Positions 32,132-47,183 of a stretch of 56,910 nucleotides of DNA are shown piece after piece. The notes beneath the pieces were generated by a model. It did not search any database and was not told the origin of the DNA. It saw only the letters and a list, made by a program, of their open reading frames with translations. Positions within the stretch are counted from its first letter, which is position 1; the number at the start of each line of letters is the position of its first letter. The stretch lies in assembly GCA_013823505.1 (NCBI GenBank), contig PNMH01000016.1:1-56910 (forward strand). Direction: 5' to 3'. The DNA comes from Polaromonas sp. (GTDB lineage: Bacteria; Pseudomonadota; Gammaproteobacteria; Burkholderiales; Burkholderiaceae). The translations under genes and the position numbers were made by a program.

Positions 32132-32274
32132 GGTGGGTCCTGGTGGTGAAAGGCGAACGGGCCTGTCGCCCTGCTCGCGGTGGGCGCACTCTATGTCGAT
32201 CACCCCGGGGAATGAACCCTCGGGCTGAAAATCAAATTTGCAGAAACTGCAAAACCCGGGCGCTTGCGAGCGCG

Positions 32275-32952
32275 TCAGGTTTGGGGTGCGCCGGCCTGCA
32301 GGCCGGGCGCGGCGCGCGCAAACGCGTCGAGCTGTTCGCAGGCCGCCATGATGCGTTGCACGTTGGGCAGCTCGGGCAGTTCGATTTTGAAGAGGCGCGT
32401 CATGACCACGATGCTGGCCAGGCAGATGTCGGCGAAGGTGGGCGTGTGGCCGTGGCAGAAGGTGCCGGTCTCGGACTCGCTGGCCAGGCGCTGCTCCAGC
32501 GCCTGCAGGCCGGTGCCGAACCACTGGACCTGCCAGGCGCGCCAGGCCGCCTCGTCAAAACCGCCCACTGTCGTGAGGTACTTTTTCACCCGGGGCGTGA
32601 TGAGCGGGTGGGTGTCGGCCGCGAGCAAGGCGGCGAGCGAGCGCACCCGCGCACGGCCGTGCGCATCGGCCGGCAGGAGCGCCGGCGTCGGGTGGGTTTC
32701 TTCGATGAATTCGAGGATGGCCAGCGACTGGGTGATCGGTGTGTGCGGCTGGTCGGGTGCGTTGTCGATCAGCGCCGGGATCGCGCCCATGGGGTTGATC
32801 TTGAGGAAGGCTTCGCTCTTCTGCTCACCGGCGTCCAGGTTGACGTTGATCTCGTTGGGCTGCACCCCTTTGAGGTGGAAGGCCACGCGCACGCGGTAAG
32901 TGGCCGAGGTGCGCCAGAAGGCGTGGAGGTCGAAGCGTGCGTTGTCCGTCAT
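32275..32952 (-). CDS. Glutathione S-transferase, zeta (maleylacetoacetate isomerase)-like
   Basis: Encodes 225 aa. The N-terminal thioredoxin-like domain has FWRTSATYRVRVAFHLKG, the zeta-class active-site region (usually SSxSxRVRIAL), then INPMGAIPALID and ITQSLAILEFIEE. The C-terminal helical domain carries FADICLASIVV. Maleylacetoacetate isomerase uses glutathione to isomerise maleylacetoacetate in tyrosine or gentisate breakdown. No fumarylacetoacetase or homogentisate gene adjoins, so the exact substrate is open. AGGA precedes the start. Confidence 0.85.
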   Translation of the reverse strand: MTDNARFDLHAFWRTSATYRVRVAFHLKGVQPNEINVNLDAGEQKSEAFLKINPMGAIPALIDNAPDQPHTPITQSLAILEFIEETHPTPALLPADAHGRARVRSLAALLAADTHPLITPRVKKYLTTVGGFDEAAWRAWQVQWFGTGLQALEQRLASESETGTFCHGHTPTFADICLASIVVMTRLFKIELPELPNVQRIMAACEQLDAFARAAPGLQAGAPQT

Positions 32953-33144
32953 GGTGGTGTGTCCTGCGGGTGGCGAAAGGGGTCGCTGCACTGTAGCCGC
33001 AGTGCAGCATCGAAGGCGCTTCACAGTCCAGTGGGCGACCGTTACCATGCTCACGATTGCGCAGAATGGCGCGACGGGTGTGGCACTTCGCCCGAGGTCG
33101 GTTGACACAAGTGCCCTCATCAAAAAAACCTCAGGAGACAAGAC

Positions 33145-34374
33145 ATGAAACCTTTTCACCGCACGACATCGGTGGCGCTTGCCATGGGCCTGGCCCTGGC
33201 TGTGAGCGCCGCGCAGGCCCAGACCGCTGCCCCCGCCGCACCCCCGGCACCGGCCTGGAAACAGGGCATGCCCGAGAGCATGGCCACCTCCACGCTGGCG
33301 CCGTTGGCCGGCAAGAACACGGCCACCGCTGCGGCCGATATCCCCATCGACAAGATCAAGCTGCCACCGGGCTTCAAGGCCGAGATCTGGGCCACCGGTC
33401 TGCCCGGTGGACGCGCCATGACGCAGGGTGACGAGGGCAAGATCTATGTGGGCACGCGCGGCCTGGGCCGGGTGTACGAGGTGTCCGACAACGGCAGCTC
33501 GCGCAGCGTGCGCACCGTGGCGGACAAACTCAACCAGCCCGCCGGCGTGGCCTTCAACAAGGGCGCGCTGTACGTGATGGCTATCGACAAGGTGCTGCGC
33601 TTTGACGGCATCGCGACCAACCCGGCCGCAGCACCCGTGGACATCACCGCCGCGTTCAACCTGCCCAAGGAGCAGCACCACAACTGGAAGTACATCGCCT
33701 TCGGTCCGGACGGCAAGCTCTATGTGCCCTTCGGTGCGCCGTGCAACATCTGTGCGCTGCCGTCACCCGAGTACGCGCAGATCCGCCGCTACAACCCCGA
33801 TGGTTCGGGCATGGAGGTTGTGGCCACCGGCGTGCGCAACAGCGTGGGCTTCGACTGGCACCCCGTTACCCAGGAGCTCTGGTTCAGCAACCACGGGCGC
33901 GACTGGCTGGGTGACGACACCCCCAACGACACCGTCAACCGCATGCACAAGGTGGGCTTGAACTTCGGCTTCCCGTCGTGCCACCAGGGCAACCTGGCCG
34001 ACCCCGACATCAAGAAGGACAACGCCTGTGCCGGCGTGGAGCCACCTGTGGCACTCATGGGCCCGCACGCCGCCAGCATGGGCGTGACCTTCTACACCGG
34101 CAACATGTTCCCAGCCGAGTACAAGGGCGTGCTGTTCAATGCGCGCAAGGGCTCGTGGAACCGCACCAAGAAGATCGGCTACGACATCGTGATGGTCAAG
34201 GCCAGCGCCGATGGCAAGAACAGCCAGGTCGTGCCCTTCATGACCGGTTTCATGAACGAAGCCGACCAGTCGTTCTGGGGCCGCCCGGCCTACATGCTGC
34301 AGATGAAGGACGGCTCGCTGCTGGTGTCCGACGAGCAGCTCGGCGCGATCTACCGCGTCTCGTACGCGAAGTAA
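33145..34374 (+). CDS. PQQ-type (L-sorbosone dehydrogenase-like) sugar dehydrogenase, periplasmic
   Basis: Encodes 409 aa with a signal peptide (VALAMGLALAVSAAQA), an Ala/Pro linker, and a six-bladed beta-propeller of the soluble glucose/sorbosone dehydrogenase family. Visible are LPPGFKAEIWATGLPGGRAM, KLNQPAGVAFN, FGAPCNIC, NSVGFDWHP, WFSNHGRDWLGDDTPND, MGVTFYTG and the terminal DGSLLVSDEQLGAIYRVSYAK. These enzymes oxidise aldoses, polyols or aldehydes with PQQ and hand electrons to cytochrome c. AGGAG precedes the ATG. The cytochrome gene starts 3 bp downstream, and a paralogous pair lies at 50712-52384. Confidence 0.9.
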   Translation: MKPFHRTTSVALAMGLALAVSAAQAQTAAPAAPPAPAWKQGMPESMATSTLAPLAGKNTATAAADIPIDKIKLPPGFKAEIWATGLPGGRAMTQGDEGKIYVGTRGLGRVYEVSDNGSSRSVRTVADKLNQPAGVAFNKGALYVMAIDKVLRFDGIATNPAAAPVDITAAFNLPKEQHHNWKYIAFGPDGKLYVPFGAPCNICALPSPEYAQIRRYNPDGSGMEVVATGVRNSVGFDWHPVTQELWFSNHGRDWLGDDTPNDTVNRMHKVGLNFGFPSCHQGNLADPDIKKDNACAGVEPPVALMGPHAASMGVTFYTGNMFPAEYKGVLFNARKGSWNRTKKIGYDIVMVKASADGKNSQVVPFMTGFMNEADQSFWGRPAYMLQMKDGSLLVSDEQLGAIYRVSYAK

Positions 34375-34377
34375 GCG

Positions 34378-34965
34378 ATGCCCAAGACGGTGCTTGCGCG
34401 GGGGGTGTCCGCACTCCTCGCCGCTCTGGTGTGGGTCGGCTCCCCAGTGTGGGCGCAAGACATCTCGGCGCGGCTGATGGCCTGCGCAGCCTGCCACGGG
34501 GCAGACGGCAATTCGCCGTTGCCCAACATCCCCTCGCTGGCCGGGCAGCCCAAGGTGTTCGTGGAAAACCAGCTGGTGATCATCCGCGAAGGGCTGCGCG
34601 AGATACCGGCCATGAAGGGTCTGCTCGATGGTGTGAGCGACGCGGAGATCACCGCCATGGCGGTGCACTTTGCCAAGCTGCCGGCGCGCAACAACCCACC
34701 ACCAGGTGACCCCGCGCTGATGGCGAAGGGCAAAGCCCTGGCCGAGGGCATGCGCTGCGGCATCTGCCACCTGCCCGACTACCGCGGGCGCGAACAGATG
34801 CCCCGGCTGGCCGGCCAGCGCGAGGACTACCTGCTGTATTCGATGCTGCAGTTCAAGAACAACCAGGCCATCGGGCGCGACACCATCATGGCGGCCTCGC
34901 TCTATGGTGTGTCGGACAACGACCTCAAGGCCCTGGCGCACTTCCTGGCCCGCGTGGCGCCGTAG
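34378..34965 (+). CDS. Diheme c-type cytochrome
   Basis: Encodes 195 aa with a signal peptide ending near VWAQ and two heme-binding CxxCH sites: CAACH in LMACAACHGADG (~residue 36) and CGICH (~residue 127). Met ligand candidates are in MKGLLDGV and QMPRLAG. It resembles the electron-accepting cytochromes that accompany PQQ dehydrogenases. Three bp after the dehydrogenase stop; a GC-rich repeat begins immediately downstream. Confidence 0.93.
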   Translation: MPKTVLARGVSALLAALVWVGSPVWAQDISARLMACAACHGADGNSPLPNIPSLAGQPKVFVENQLVIIREGLREIPAMKGLLDGVSDAEITAMAVHFAKLPARNNPPPGDPALMAKGKALAEGMRCGICHLPDYRGREQMPRLAGQREDYLLYSMLQFKNNQAIGRDTIMAASLYGVSDNDLKALAHFLARVAP

Positions 34966-34966
34966 T

Positions 34967-35157
34967 CGCGCAGCGGGAGAGCGTGGGGGCAATGTTTCGC
35001 CGCCGGGCCGTCCCAAAGCGAAACAGCCCCCTCGGGGGGCAGCGGACCGCGCGCAGCGGGAGGGCGTGGGGGCAAGGTTTCGCCGCCGGGCCGTCCCAAG
35101 GCGAAACAGCCCCCTCGGGGGGCAGCGGACCACGCGCAGCGGGAGAGCGTGGGGGCG
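34967..35157. repeat. 83-bp GC-rich tandem repeat, two full copies and part of a third
   Basis: Units begin with CGCGCAGCGGGAG at 34967, 35050 and 35133, an exact 83-bp period. Within a unit, GTTTCGCC and GGCGAAAC form an 8-bp hairpin (35077-35107 in copy 2), followed by GCCCCC-TC-GGGGGGC. They fill the gap between two convergent genes and probably act as a bidirectional transcript end; this kind of element is recurrent in Comamonadaceae genomes. Confidence 0.88.
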
Positions 35158-35166
35158 GATGTCTAT

Positions 35167-35994
35167 CTAGTGTGCGGGCTCGCTCAGGGTCACGAGCAAC
35201 TGGATCACCTCGGCGCATTCTTCCTCGATGCGGCCGATGCGCCGCGACACCTCGGGCGAGAGGCCTTTTTGATCGGTGTGGCGAATCGACTCGGTCTGCT
35301 CCAGGATGGCCGACATGCGCTCGAACAGCTCGGAGGTGATGCGGTCGCTGCTGGCCACGTCCTGGGCAGATGGCGCCGCGGCCGGCAGCAGCGGGGCGGC
35401 CGGCGCCGCCGCTTTGGCCGCGGGCAGGCTGGGGAAGTCGGCAAAGATCTGGGTCTCTGCGAAGCTGTTCTCGATCTCAACACGCGACAGGCCTGCCGAC
35501 GTCGACGATTTGGGGGGTGCGGCCAGGGCGGTCTTGCTGGTGAAGTCGCCCTGTGAGGTCAGGCTCAACTCGATGGTTTCCACATCGTCGTTGAGCAGCT
35601 GTTCCACCCGCGCGCGGATGGCTTCGCGGTTGATCGGCTTGATGAAGAAGTCCACTGCACCGAACTCCATGGCCCGACGGCGGTAGCTGTCTTCGGTGTG
35701 CGAGGTCACCATGATGACCTGCGTGTCGCGGGTCCTGGGGTTGTGCTGCATGCGCTCCATCACGTCATACCCACTGAGGTCGGGCATGTCCACATCGATC
35801 AGCATCAGGTCGGGCTGGTGCGCGTCGAGCTTCTTCAGCGCGTCTTCACCCCGCACCGAGAAATAGAGCTGGGCGCAGTCCATCAGCGTGCGTGCCAGCA
35901 CATGCACCATGGACGGATCGTCGTCGACGATCAGCACGCGGCGGCGTTCGGCGGTTGGGTCGTGTGTTGTGTGGTCCACGGCAGCTCCAGTCAT
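35167..35994 (-). CDS. Response regulator (REC domain with a non-DNA-binding C-terminus)
   Basis: Encodes 275 aa. The receiver domain (~17-135) has VLIVDDDPSM (acidic pocket), D67 in LMLIDVDMPD (phosphoacceptor), the T/S switch in MVTSHT and K119 in FFIKP. After an Ala/Pro linker, residues ~200-270 form a helical tail with HTDQKGLSPEVSRRIGRIEEECAEVIQLL but no helix-turn-helix, GGDEF or EAL motif. It is divergent from the large hybrid kinase and is its likely output or an extra phosphate sink. Confidence 0.9.
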   Translation of the reverse strand: MTGAAVDHTTHDPTAERRRVLIVDDDPSMVHVLARTLMDCAQLYFSVRGEDALKKLDAHQPDLMLIDVDMPDLSGYDVMERMQHNPRTRDTQVIMVTSHTEDSYRRRAMEFGAVDFFIKPINREAIRARVEQLLNDDVETIELSLTSQGDFTSKTALAAPPKSSTSAGLSRVEIENSFAETQIFADFPSLPAAKAAAPAAPLLPAAAPSAQDVASSDRITSELFERMSAILEQTESIRHTDQKGLSPEVSRRIGRIEEECAEVIQLLVTLSEPAH

Positions 35995-36179
35995 TGAATG
36001 CTCGATGTTCCTCGCTTGAGCGAACAGTCAAGCCCGGAAAAGCGGCACCAGCCGGCCCCAAATCCCGGCATTGGCGTGCCGATCGCCGCAACTGGGCGGT
36101 GCGGATGCCGCTTATCGAAGGCTTGGGCGCGATCACCGGCAAGACACTGGAAGGTCCTGCCCCACCCACGTCCCCGTCC

Positions 36180-41825
<5,646 letters not shown>

Positions 41826-41989
41826 CGGCACGGCGCGGAAGTTCGCACACTTGTGTGATCCATTGCCCAAAGCGCTTCTCCAACGGGGTAGGGCGGGACG
41901 ACGTGGGTTACCTTGTGTGACACCCACCCACTGTGAGCACCCATGACCTTTCTCCTGGCTTCCCTGTTGACCCGTCTGGCGCCACGCCG

Positions 41990-42406
41990 ATGATCCGGCT
42001 GGCCCAGACCTCACGCGGTGACTTTCTGGTGCGCGTGGTGGTGGGGCGCGTCTTGTCGGTTGCATCGCAAGCCACGCCGGCCACGGCCCAGGCAGATGCC
42101 ATGCCCGAGCTGGCGTGCACGCGACTGGTGGTTGAACACGATGACCTGGTTCGGGAACTGGCCCTGGTTCACCTGGAGCCGCTGGACATCCTGCCCCACC
42201 GCAACCTCACCCTCGTCACCGGCTGCGAAGTGGAACGCGAATGGCCGCTCTACATCTACAGCGCCAGCGACAAGAACCACCGGCGCTTCGATGAGCACAT
42301 CGGGTGGTTTCTCGGGAGTCAAGGCGCAGAACCCCTGAACGAGGCCGATCAGCGCCTGGTCTGGTCCGCCATCCTGCTGCAGGCCTTGCCTGACGGAACA
42401 CGCTGA
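41990..42406 (+). CDS. Hypothetical protein
   Basis: Encodes 138 aa from the ATG at 41990, or 157 aa from a GTG at 41933; neither has a clear ribosome-binding site. The sequence (SRGDFLVRVVVGRVLSV, LPHRNLTLVTGCEVEREWPLYIYSAS) suggests a small alpha/beta protein without signal peptide. No family recognised. It follows the hybrid kinase by ~165 bp and is tail to tail with the DUF1810 gene. Confidence 0.55.
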   Translation: MIRLAQTSRGDFLVRVVVGRVLSVASQATPATAQADAMPELACTRLVVEHDDLVRELALVHLEPLDILPHRNLTLVTGCEVEREWPLYIYSASDKNHRRFDEHIGWFLGSQGAEPLNEADQRLVWSAILLQALPDGTR

Positions 42407-42427
42407 GCGCTTTGACGAGACGCCTCG

Positions 42428-42922
42428 TCAGCGCATCGGCCAGAGCACGGACGCCGAGAGGCTTTGCTGCGGTGCGCCGCTGATGCGCTCGGTGCCGGGA
42501 CGGCGCGTGGTGAGGCCGCAAAGGCGCAAGGTCTCCGGGTCCTTGGAGCCGTTGAAGAAAGCCTGCAGCGCCAGGCGAAACACCAGTTCCTGGGGAGCGG
42601 CTTCGCTGAACAACGTCATGCACGAGAAAAACTTCAAGTCGTCGGGCACCCCCAGGATCTGGCTGGCCGATTGCTGGGTGTGGCGCAACACGGCGGTGGT
42701 GCACTCGTGCAGGCGGCGGCCGAGCACCGGGTGCTTTTGGTAGGCCCGGGCTTCGTCCAGGCATTCGATACCGTAGAAGTGCGCCTTGTGGCTGCAGCCC
42801 AGGCCGCGGTGCTGAGGGAAGACGAACCAGATCCAGTGGCTCTGTTTGCGTCCGGCCTTGAGCTCTTCCAGCGCCTGCTCGTAAACAGGGTCCTGGGCAT
42901 CGAGAAATCGTTGTAGGTTCAT
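42428..42922 (-). CDS. DUF1810-family protein
   Basis: Encodes 164 aa from the ATG at 42922. The opening RFLDAQDPVYEQALEELKAG followed by RKQSHWIWFVFPQ.RGLG is diagnostic of DUF1810 (calpastatin-like family of bacteria), which are all-helical ~140-residue proteins. Function not established. Family proteins occasionally occur near NAD or nucleotide repair genes, but nothing here supports such a role. Confidence 0.9.
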   Translation of the reverse strand: MNLQRFLDAQDPVYEQALEELKAGRKQSHWIWFVFPQHRGLGCSHKAHFYGIECLDEARAYQKHPVLGRRLHECTTAVLRHTQQSASQILGVPDDLKFFSCMTLFSEAAPQELVFRLALQAFFNGSKDPETLRLCGLTTRRPGTERISGAPQQSLSASVLWPMR

Positions 42923-43073
42923 GGCGAGGCTCGGCTGCAGAGAAGTGTGAAAACTATCACGCAGCGCGCGCTGTGGGCACCACATGTGGGGGATGCTGCG
43001 GTGCAAGGTGAGGCCAGGGACCAACGCACTAGGATGGCGCCTTGCCCTTCAGAACCACAACACCCGAGACAAC

Positions 43074-44807
43074 ATGACCCGCACCATGCCCACCGCGATC
43101 TCACCCGCCACCCAGACCTTTCTCGCCGCGCGCGATCAGTTGCTGAGCCTGCGCGGCGACCCGGTCGCGGCCAGTGCGCAGTTTCGCTGGCCGCAGCTCA
43201 CCGACTTCAACTGGGCGCTGGACCATTTCGACACCATGGCCCGCGGCAACGACGCCACCGCGCTGTGGATCGTGGACGCCGACGGGACCGAGGAGCGGTT
43301 TTCGTTTGCGCAGCTCTCGGCGCGCTCCAGCCAGGTGGCCAACTTCCTGCGTGCGCAGGGCGTGCGGCGCGGTGACCGTGTGCTCATGGTGCTGGGCAAC
43401 GAGCCGGCGTTGTGGGACACCATGCTGGCAGCCATCAAACTCGGCGCGGTGCTGATCCCGGCCACTTCGTTGCTCACGCCCGACGACTTGCGCGACCGCA
43501 TCGAACGTGGCGCCGTCAAACACGTGGTGGTCGGTGCCGTGCAGGTGCCCAAGTTCGAGGCCATCACCGGGCCGTTCTCGCGCATCTGTGTGGGCGAGGC
43601 CCAGCCGGGCTGGGTGAACTTCGAAGACTCGCGCACGCACCCGGTCGACTTCGATCCGCAGGGCATCACGCGCGCCACCGACCCGATGCTGCTGTACTTC
43701 ACCTCGGGCACCACCTCGCAGCCCAAGCTGGTGCTGCACACGCACCAGAGCTACCCGGTGGGCCACCTCTCCACCATGTACTGGCTCGGCCTGCGCGCGG
43801 GCGACGTGCACCTCAACATCTCCTCACCCGGCTGGGCCAAGCACGCCTGGAGCTGTTTCTTTGCGCCGTGGAACGCCGGCGCCTGCGTCTTCATCCACAA
43901 CACGCCGCGCTTCAGCGCGCAGGGCCTGCTGGCCGTGTTGGAGCGCTGCCGTGTCACCAGCCTGTGTGCGCCGCCCACGGTGTGGCGCATGCTGATCCAG
44001 GAAGACCTGAGCGCCTGGCAAGGGCGCCTCGCACTGCGCGAGGTGATCGGTGCGGGCGAACCGCTGAACCCGGAAATCATCGAGCAGATCCGCAAGGCCT
44101 GGGGCCTCACGCTGCGCGACGGCTACGGCCAGACCGAGACCACCGCGCAGGTGGGCAACGCGCCAGGCCTGCCGCTCAAGCCCGGCTCCATGGGCCTGCC
44201 GCTGCCCGGGTACAAGATCACGCTGCTGGACGCCGACGGCCACGAGGCCGACGAGGGCGAGGTCTGCATCGACCTGCGCGAGCGCCCGCTCGGGCTGATG
44301 GTGGGCTATCTCGATAGCCCCGAGAAGAACGCCGAGGTCATGCGCGATGGCCACTACCACACGGGTGACACCGCCGCGCGAGACGCCGACGGCTACCTCA
44401 CTTTCGTGGGCCGCGCGGACGACGTGTTCAAGGCCTCGGGGTACCGCATCAGCCCGTTCGAGCTGGAGAGCGCGCTGATCGAGTTTGATGCGGTGGTGGA
44501 GGTGGCCGTGGTGCCGTGCCCGGACCCGGTTCGCACTGCCGTGCCCAAGGCCTACCTGCTGCTGGCGCCCGGCTTCACGCCCGGCCCGGCGCTGGCCGAA
44601 GCCATCTTCGCGTTCGCGCGCCAGCAACTCGCGCCTTACAAGCGGGTGCGGCGCATCGAGTTCGTGAGCGAGTTGCCCAAGACCATCTCGGGCAAGATCC
44701 GCCGCGTTCAGTTGCGAGCGCAAGAAGTTGAGCGGCAGGCGGCCGGCGCGCGGGGCGCCGGCGAGTTTCTGGAACGCGATTTCCCGAACTTGAGGCTGGA
44801 CGACTGA
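43074..44807 (+). CDS. Acyl-CoA synthetase (AMP-forming), medium-chain type
   Basis: Encodes 577 aa of the ANL superfamily. Signature P-loop YFTSGTTSQPKLVLHTH, adenylate-binding DGYGQTETT, the hinge YHTGDTAARDADGYLTFVGRADDVFKASGYRISPFELES in sections, and the catalytic Lys in LPKTISGKIRR. The WAKHAWSCFFAPWNAGA segment is typical of medium-chain/benzoate-type acyl-CoA synthetases. Converts a carboxylic acid to its CoA thioester with ATP. The start MTRTMPTAIS at 43074 is preferred; no strong ribosome-binding site. The ABC binding-protein gene follows after ~185 bp. Confidence 0.92.
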   Translation: MTRTMPTAISPATQTFLAARDQLLSLRGDPVAASAQFRWPQLTDFNWALDHFDTMARGNDATALWIVDADGTEERFSFAQLSARSSQVANFLRAQGVRRGDRVLMVLGNEPALWDTMLAAIKLGAVLIPATSLLTPDDLRDRIERGAVKHVVVGAVQVPKFEAITGPFSRICVGEAQPGWVNFEDSRTHPVDFDPQGITRATDPMLLYFTSGTTSQPKLVLHTHQSYPVGHLSTMYWLGLRAGDVHLNISSPGWAKHAWSCFFAPWNAGACVFIHNTPRFSAQGLLAVLERCRVTSLCAPPTVWRMLIQEDLSAWQGRLALREVIGAGEPLNPEIIEQIRKAWGLTLRDGYGQTETTAQVGNAPGLPLKPGSMGLPLPGYKITLLDADGHEADEGEVCIDLRERPLGLMVGYLDSPEKNAEVMRDGHYHTGDTAARDADGYLTFVGRADDVFKASGYRISPFELESALIEFDAVVEVAVVPCPDPVRTAVPKAYLLLAPGFTPGPALAEAIFAFARQQLAPYKRVRRIEFVSELPKTISGKIRRVQLRAQEVERQAAGARGAGEFLERDFPNLRLDD

Positions 44808-44993
44808 GGCCTCGGCACCGCGGTGGTGCAGACCGCAGCCCATCCCGATGAGCGGTTGACTGGGTGGACCAACTGCGTCGGTTAACCGTACCCGGGTGGG
44901 TAGCATCAAGCGATACAAATTCTTGCAATGCCTTCGGGGGTGCAGCGCGCGCAGCGTTCGCCTCCCCCATGCCCCTTCTGGAGCCCACCACCC

Positions 44994-46145
44994 ATGAAAT
45001 CCACCACCGTTTCCGGCATCTCACGCCGCCGTTTCAGTGGCCTTGTTGCCGGTGTCGCCGCACTCGGTGCGCCGAGCCTGCGCGCGCAGTCGGGCAACCG
45101 CATCGTGCTGGGCCAGTCGGCCGCGTTCACCGGCGCCGCCGCGCAGCTGGGCATCCAGTTCCACGCGGGCGCCAAGCTCTTCTTTGACCAACTCAATGGC
45201 CAGGGTGGTGTGAACAACCAGCGCATCGAGATCCTGCAGCTTGACGACGGCTACGAGCCCGACCGGTGCGCCGAGAACACCAACAAGCTGATCGCAGCCG
45301 ATGTGTTCGCCTTGTTCGGTTACATCGGCACGCCCACCAGCGTGGCCGCACTGCCGCTGGCCTTCAAGGCCGACATGCCTTTCTTTGCGCCATTCACCGG
45401 TGCGATGGGGCTGCGCCAGCCGTTCAACCGGCTCGCCTTCCACCTGCGCGCCTCGTACAACGACGAGACCGAACTCATCGTGCGCCAGCTCACCAACCTG
45501 GGCCTGAAGAAGATCGCGGTGTTCCACCAGAACGATGCCTACGGCAAGGCTGGCCTGGACGGCACGTTGCTCGCGCTCAAGTCGCGCAGCCTGGTGCCGG
45601 TGGCCACGGCCACGGTGGAGCGAAATTCGGTGGATGTGGCGAAGGCGGTCGAGACGATCAACGCAGCCAAGCCAGACGCGGTGGTGCAGATCAGCGCCTA
45701 CAAATCGTGCGCCGCCTACATCCGCGCGGCCAAGGCGGCCGGCTACGGCGGCACCTTCTACAACGTGTCTTTTGTGGGCACGCAGGCGCTGGCCGACGAG
45801 CTCGGCAAGGACGGTGCCGGCGTGGTGGTGTCGCAGGTCATGCCCACGCCTTACGCGGCTTCCAAGCCGATTTCACGCGAGTTCCAGGAGGCCATCGCCA
45901 AGGGTGGCAACAAGGTGCAGGCCAACTTCTCCAGCATGGAGGGTTTTCTGGCCGCCAGGCTTTTCACTGAAGGCCTGCGCCGCGCGGGTTCGCGCATCAC
46001 GCGCGACGGCCTGATCAACGGACTGGAATCGATCGGCACCACATCGATTGGTGGCTACTCGGTTTCGCTGAGCCCGACCAACCACGTGGCCTCGCGTTAC
46101 GCCGAGCTGTCCATGCTCACGGGTGACGGCCGCGTGCGCACCTGA
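44994..46145 (+). CDS. ABC transporter substrate-binding protein (branched-chain amino acid / LivJ type)
   Basis: Encodes 383 aa with a twin-arginine-like leader (ISRRRFSGLVAGVAALGAPSLRAQ in sections). The mature part has IVLGQSAAFTGAAAQLGIQFHAGAKLFFDQLN, DDGYEPDRCAENTNKLI and FVGTQALADELG, the periplasmic-binding-protein type 1 fold. The family binds branched-chain amino acids, amides or aromatic acids; in Burkholderiales many are orphan binding proteins for aromatic compounds, as here with no permease adjoining. A strong terminator follows at 46162. Confidence 0.9.
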   Translation: MKSTTVSGISRRRFSGLVAGVAALGAPSLRAQSGNRIVLGQSAAFTGAAAQLGIQFHAGAKLFFDQLNGQGGVNNQRIEILQLDDGYEPDRCAENTNKLIAADVFALFGYIGTPTSVAALPLAFKADMPFFAPFTGAMGLRQPFNRLAFHLRASYNDETELIVRQLTNLGLKKIAVFHQNDAYGKAGLDGTLLALKSRSLVPVATATVERNSVDVAKAVETINAAKPDAVVQISAYKSCAAYIRAAKAAGYGGTFYNVSFVGTQALADELGKDGAGVVVSQVMPTPYAASKPISREFQEAIAKGGNKVQANFSSMEGFLAARLFTEGLRRAGSRITRDGLINGLESIGTTSIGGYSVSLSPTNHVASRYAELSMLTGDGRVRT

Positions 46146-46161
46146 AGGTCAACGCTCCATG

Positions 46162-46190
46162 AAAAACGCCAGCGACAAGCTGGCGTTTTT
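46162..46190. terminator. Rho-independent terminator after the ABC binding-protein gene
   Basis: AAAAACGCCAGC and GCTGGCGTTTTT pair around GACAA; A-run and T-run on both sides make it usable from either direction, serving also the leftward small gene at 46223. Confidence 0.88.
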
Positions 46191-46222
46191 CGTTGGGGCC
46201 GGCACACCGGCGGCCGCAACGT

Positions 46223-46417
46223 TCAGCCCTGCTGGCACAACGCCTGCGGGCGCTCCCAGCCGCTGCCATTGCGCGGCCACTCGACCAGCACGCCTTCGGC
46301 GGTCTGGGCCACGACCCGGCCGTCGGTGCGGTCCAGGCTGCCTTGGTGCAGACGATTGACACGAACGCCCACCGGGAAACGGGGCGTCTGGAAATAACTT
46401 TGGAAAAACTTCAACAT
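46223..46417 (-). CDS. Small hypothetical protein
   Basis: Encodes 64 aa: MLKFFQSYFQTPRFPVGVRV, then an SH3-like run GRVVAQTAEGVLVEWPRNG that could be a small beta-barrel. No strong ribosome-binding site; ends near the bidirectional terminator. Supported mainly by its compact, protein-like composition. Confidence 0.5.
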   Translation of the reverse strand: MLKFFQSYFQTPRFPVGVRVNRLHQGSLDRTDGRVVAQTAEGVLVEWPRNGSGWERPQALCQQG

Positions 46418-46604
46418 AGGGACTCACTAGGGTTAACCCTTATTTTAAGTGTTGTGTCCATGAATCGGTTGATTCATCAGAATCGCTAATGAAGCATCAG
46501 GCGGGGATCCCCAAGCCACCGGCGCGGGACATCTGACTTTTTCAAACAACTGGAAACACCCCCGCAGCCCCTTGCGCATGAGTATCAAGAAGAGAATCGT
46601 CTGT

Positions 46605-47183
46605 ATGAAACCGAACATTCACGACCTGGGCTACGAACCCACCGACCTGCACGTGACCGTCTCCGAATTGATGGTCGCCACCGCCGACCAGTCCGACGAC
46701 ATGCTCGACCGCGCCATCACCGATGTGCTCAAGACCTTGCGCGACCGTCTGAAGATGGATGTGGTCTTCTGCTCGGAGTTTGTGGACGGGCAGCGCGTGT
46801 TCCGCCAGGTAGCCACCAGCGGCACCCGCCCCACCATCGCGGTGGGCGAGTCGGATGAGCTTGAGCAGAGCTGGTGCCAGCGCGTGGTCGATGGGCGCTT
46901 GCCGCGCTTCATGGCCGATGCGCGTGCCGATCCGGTGGCCAGTGCCTTGCTGGACCAGTTGCCGTTTCCCATCGGCACCCACATCAGCACGCCGATCGTG
47001 CTCAAGAACGGTGAGGTCTACGGCACCTTGTGCAGCTTTTCCTTCAGCCCGCACGACAACCCCAATCCCGACGACCTCAAGACGCTGGAGATGACGGCCA
47101 AGCTCGCCGCGTTGCGTCTGGAGGGGCGCAACGTCATGCCCGCGCCGCGCGACGTGCCCGACTGGGACCTCAAACCCAAGTGA
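46605..47183 (+). CDS. GAF-domain protein
   Basis: Encodes 192 aa from the ATG at 46605 (AGAGA upstream; an in-frame ATG at 46578 is an alternative). A single GAF domain covers residues ~25-170: MLDRAITDVLKTLRDRLKMDVVFCSEF, LPFPIGTHISTPIVLKNGEVYGTLCSFSF, TLEMTAKLAALRLE. No output domain follows, so it probably senses a small ligand and passes the signal by contact. The next gene is a PAS histidine kinase 160 bp downstream, a possible partner. Confidence 0.85.
   Translation: MKPNIHDLGYEPTDLHVTVSELMVATADQSDDMLDRAITDVLKTLRDRLKMDVVFCSEFVDGQRVFRQVATSGTRPTIAVGESDELEQSWCQRVVDGRLPRFMADARADPVASALLDQLPFPIGTHISTPIVLKNGEVYGTLCSFSFSPHDNPNPDDLKTLEMTAKLAALRLEGRNVMPAPRDVPDWDLKPK

Noticed and set aside
35892..36179. 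N-terminal extension of the hybrid kinase
   Set aside because: Overlaps the divergent response regulator and its promoter; no domain or membrane segment is gained.
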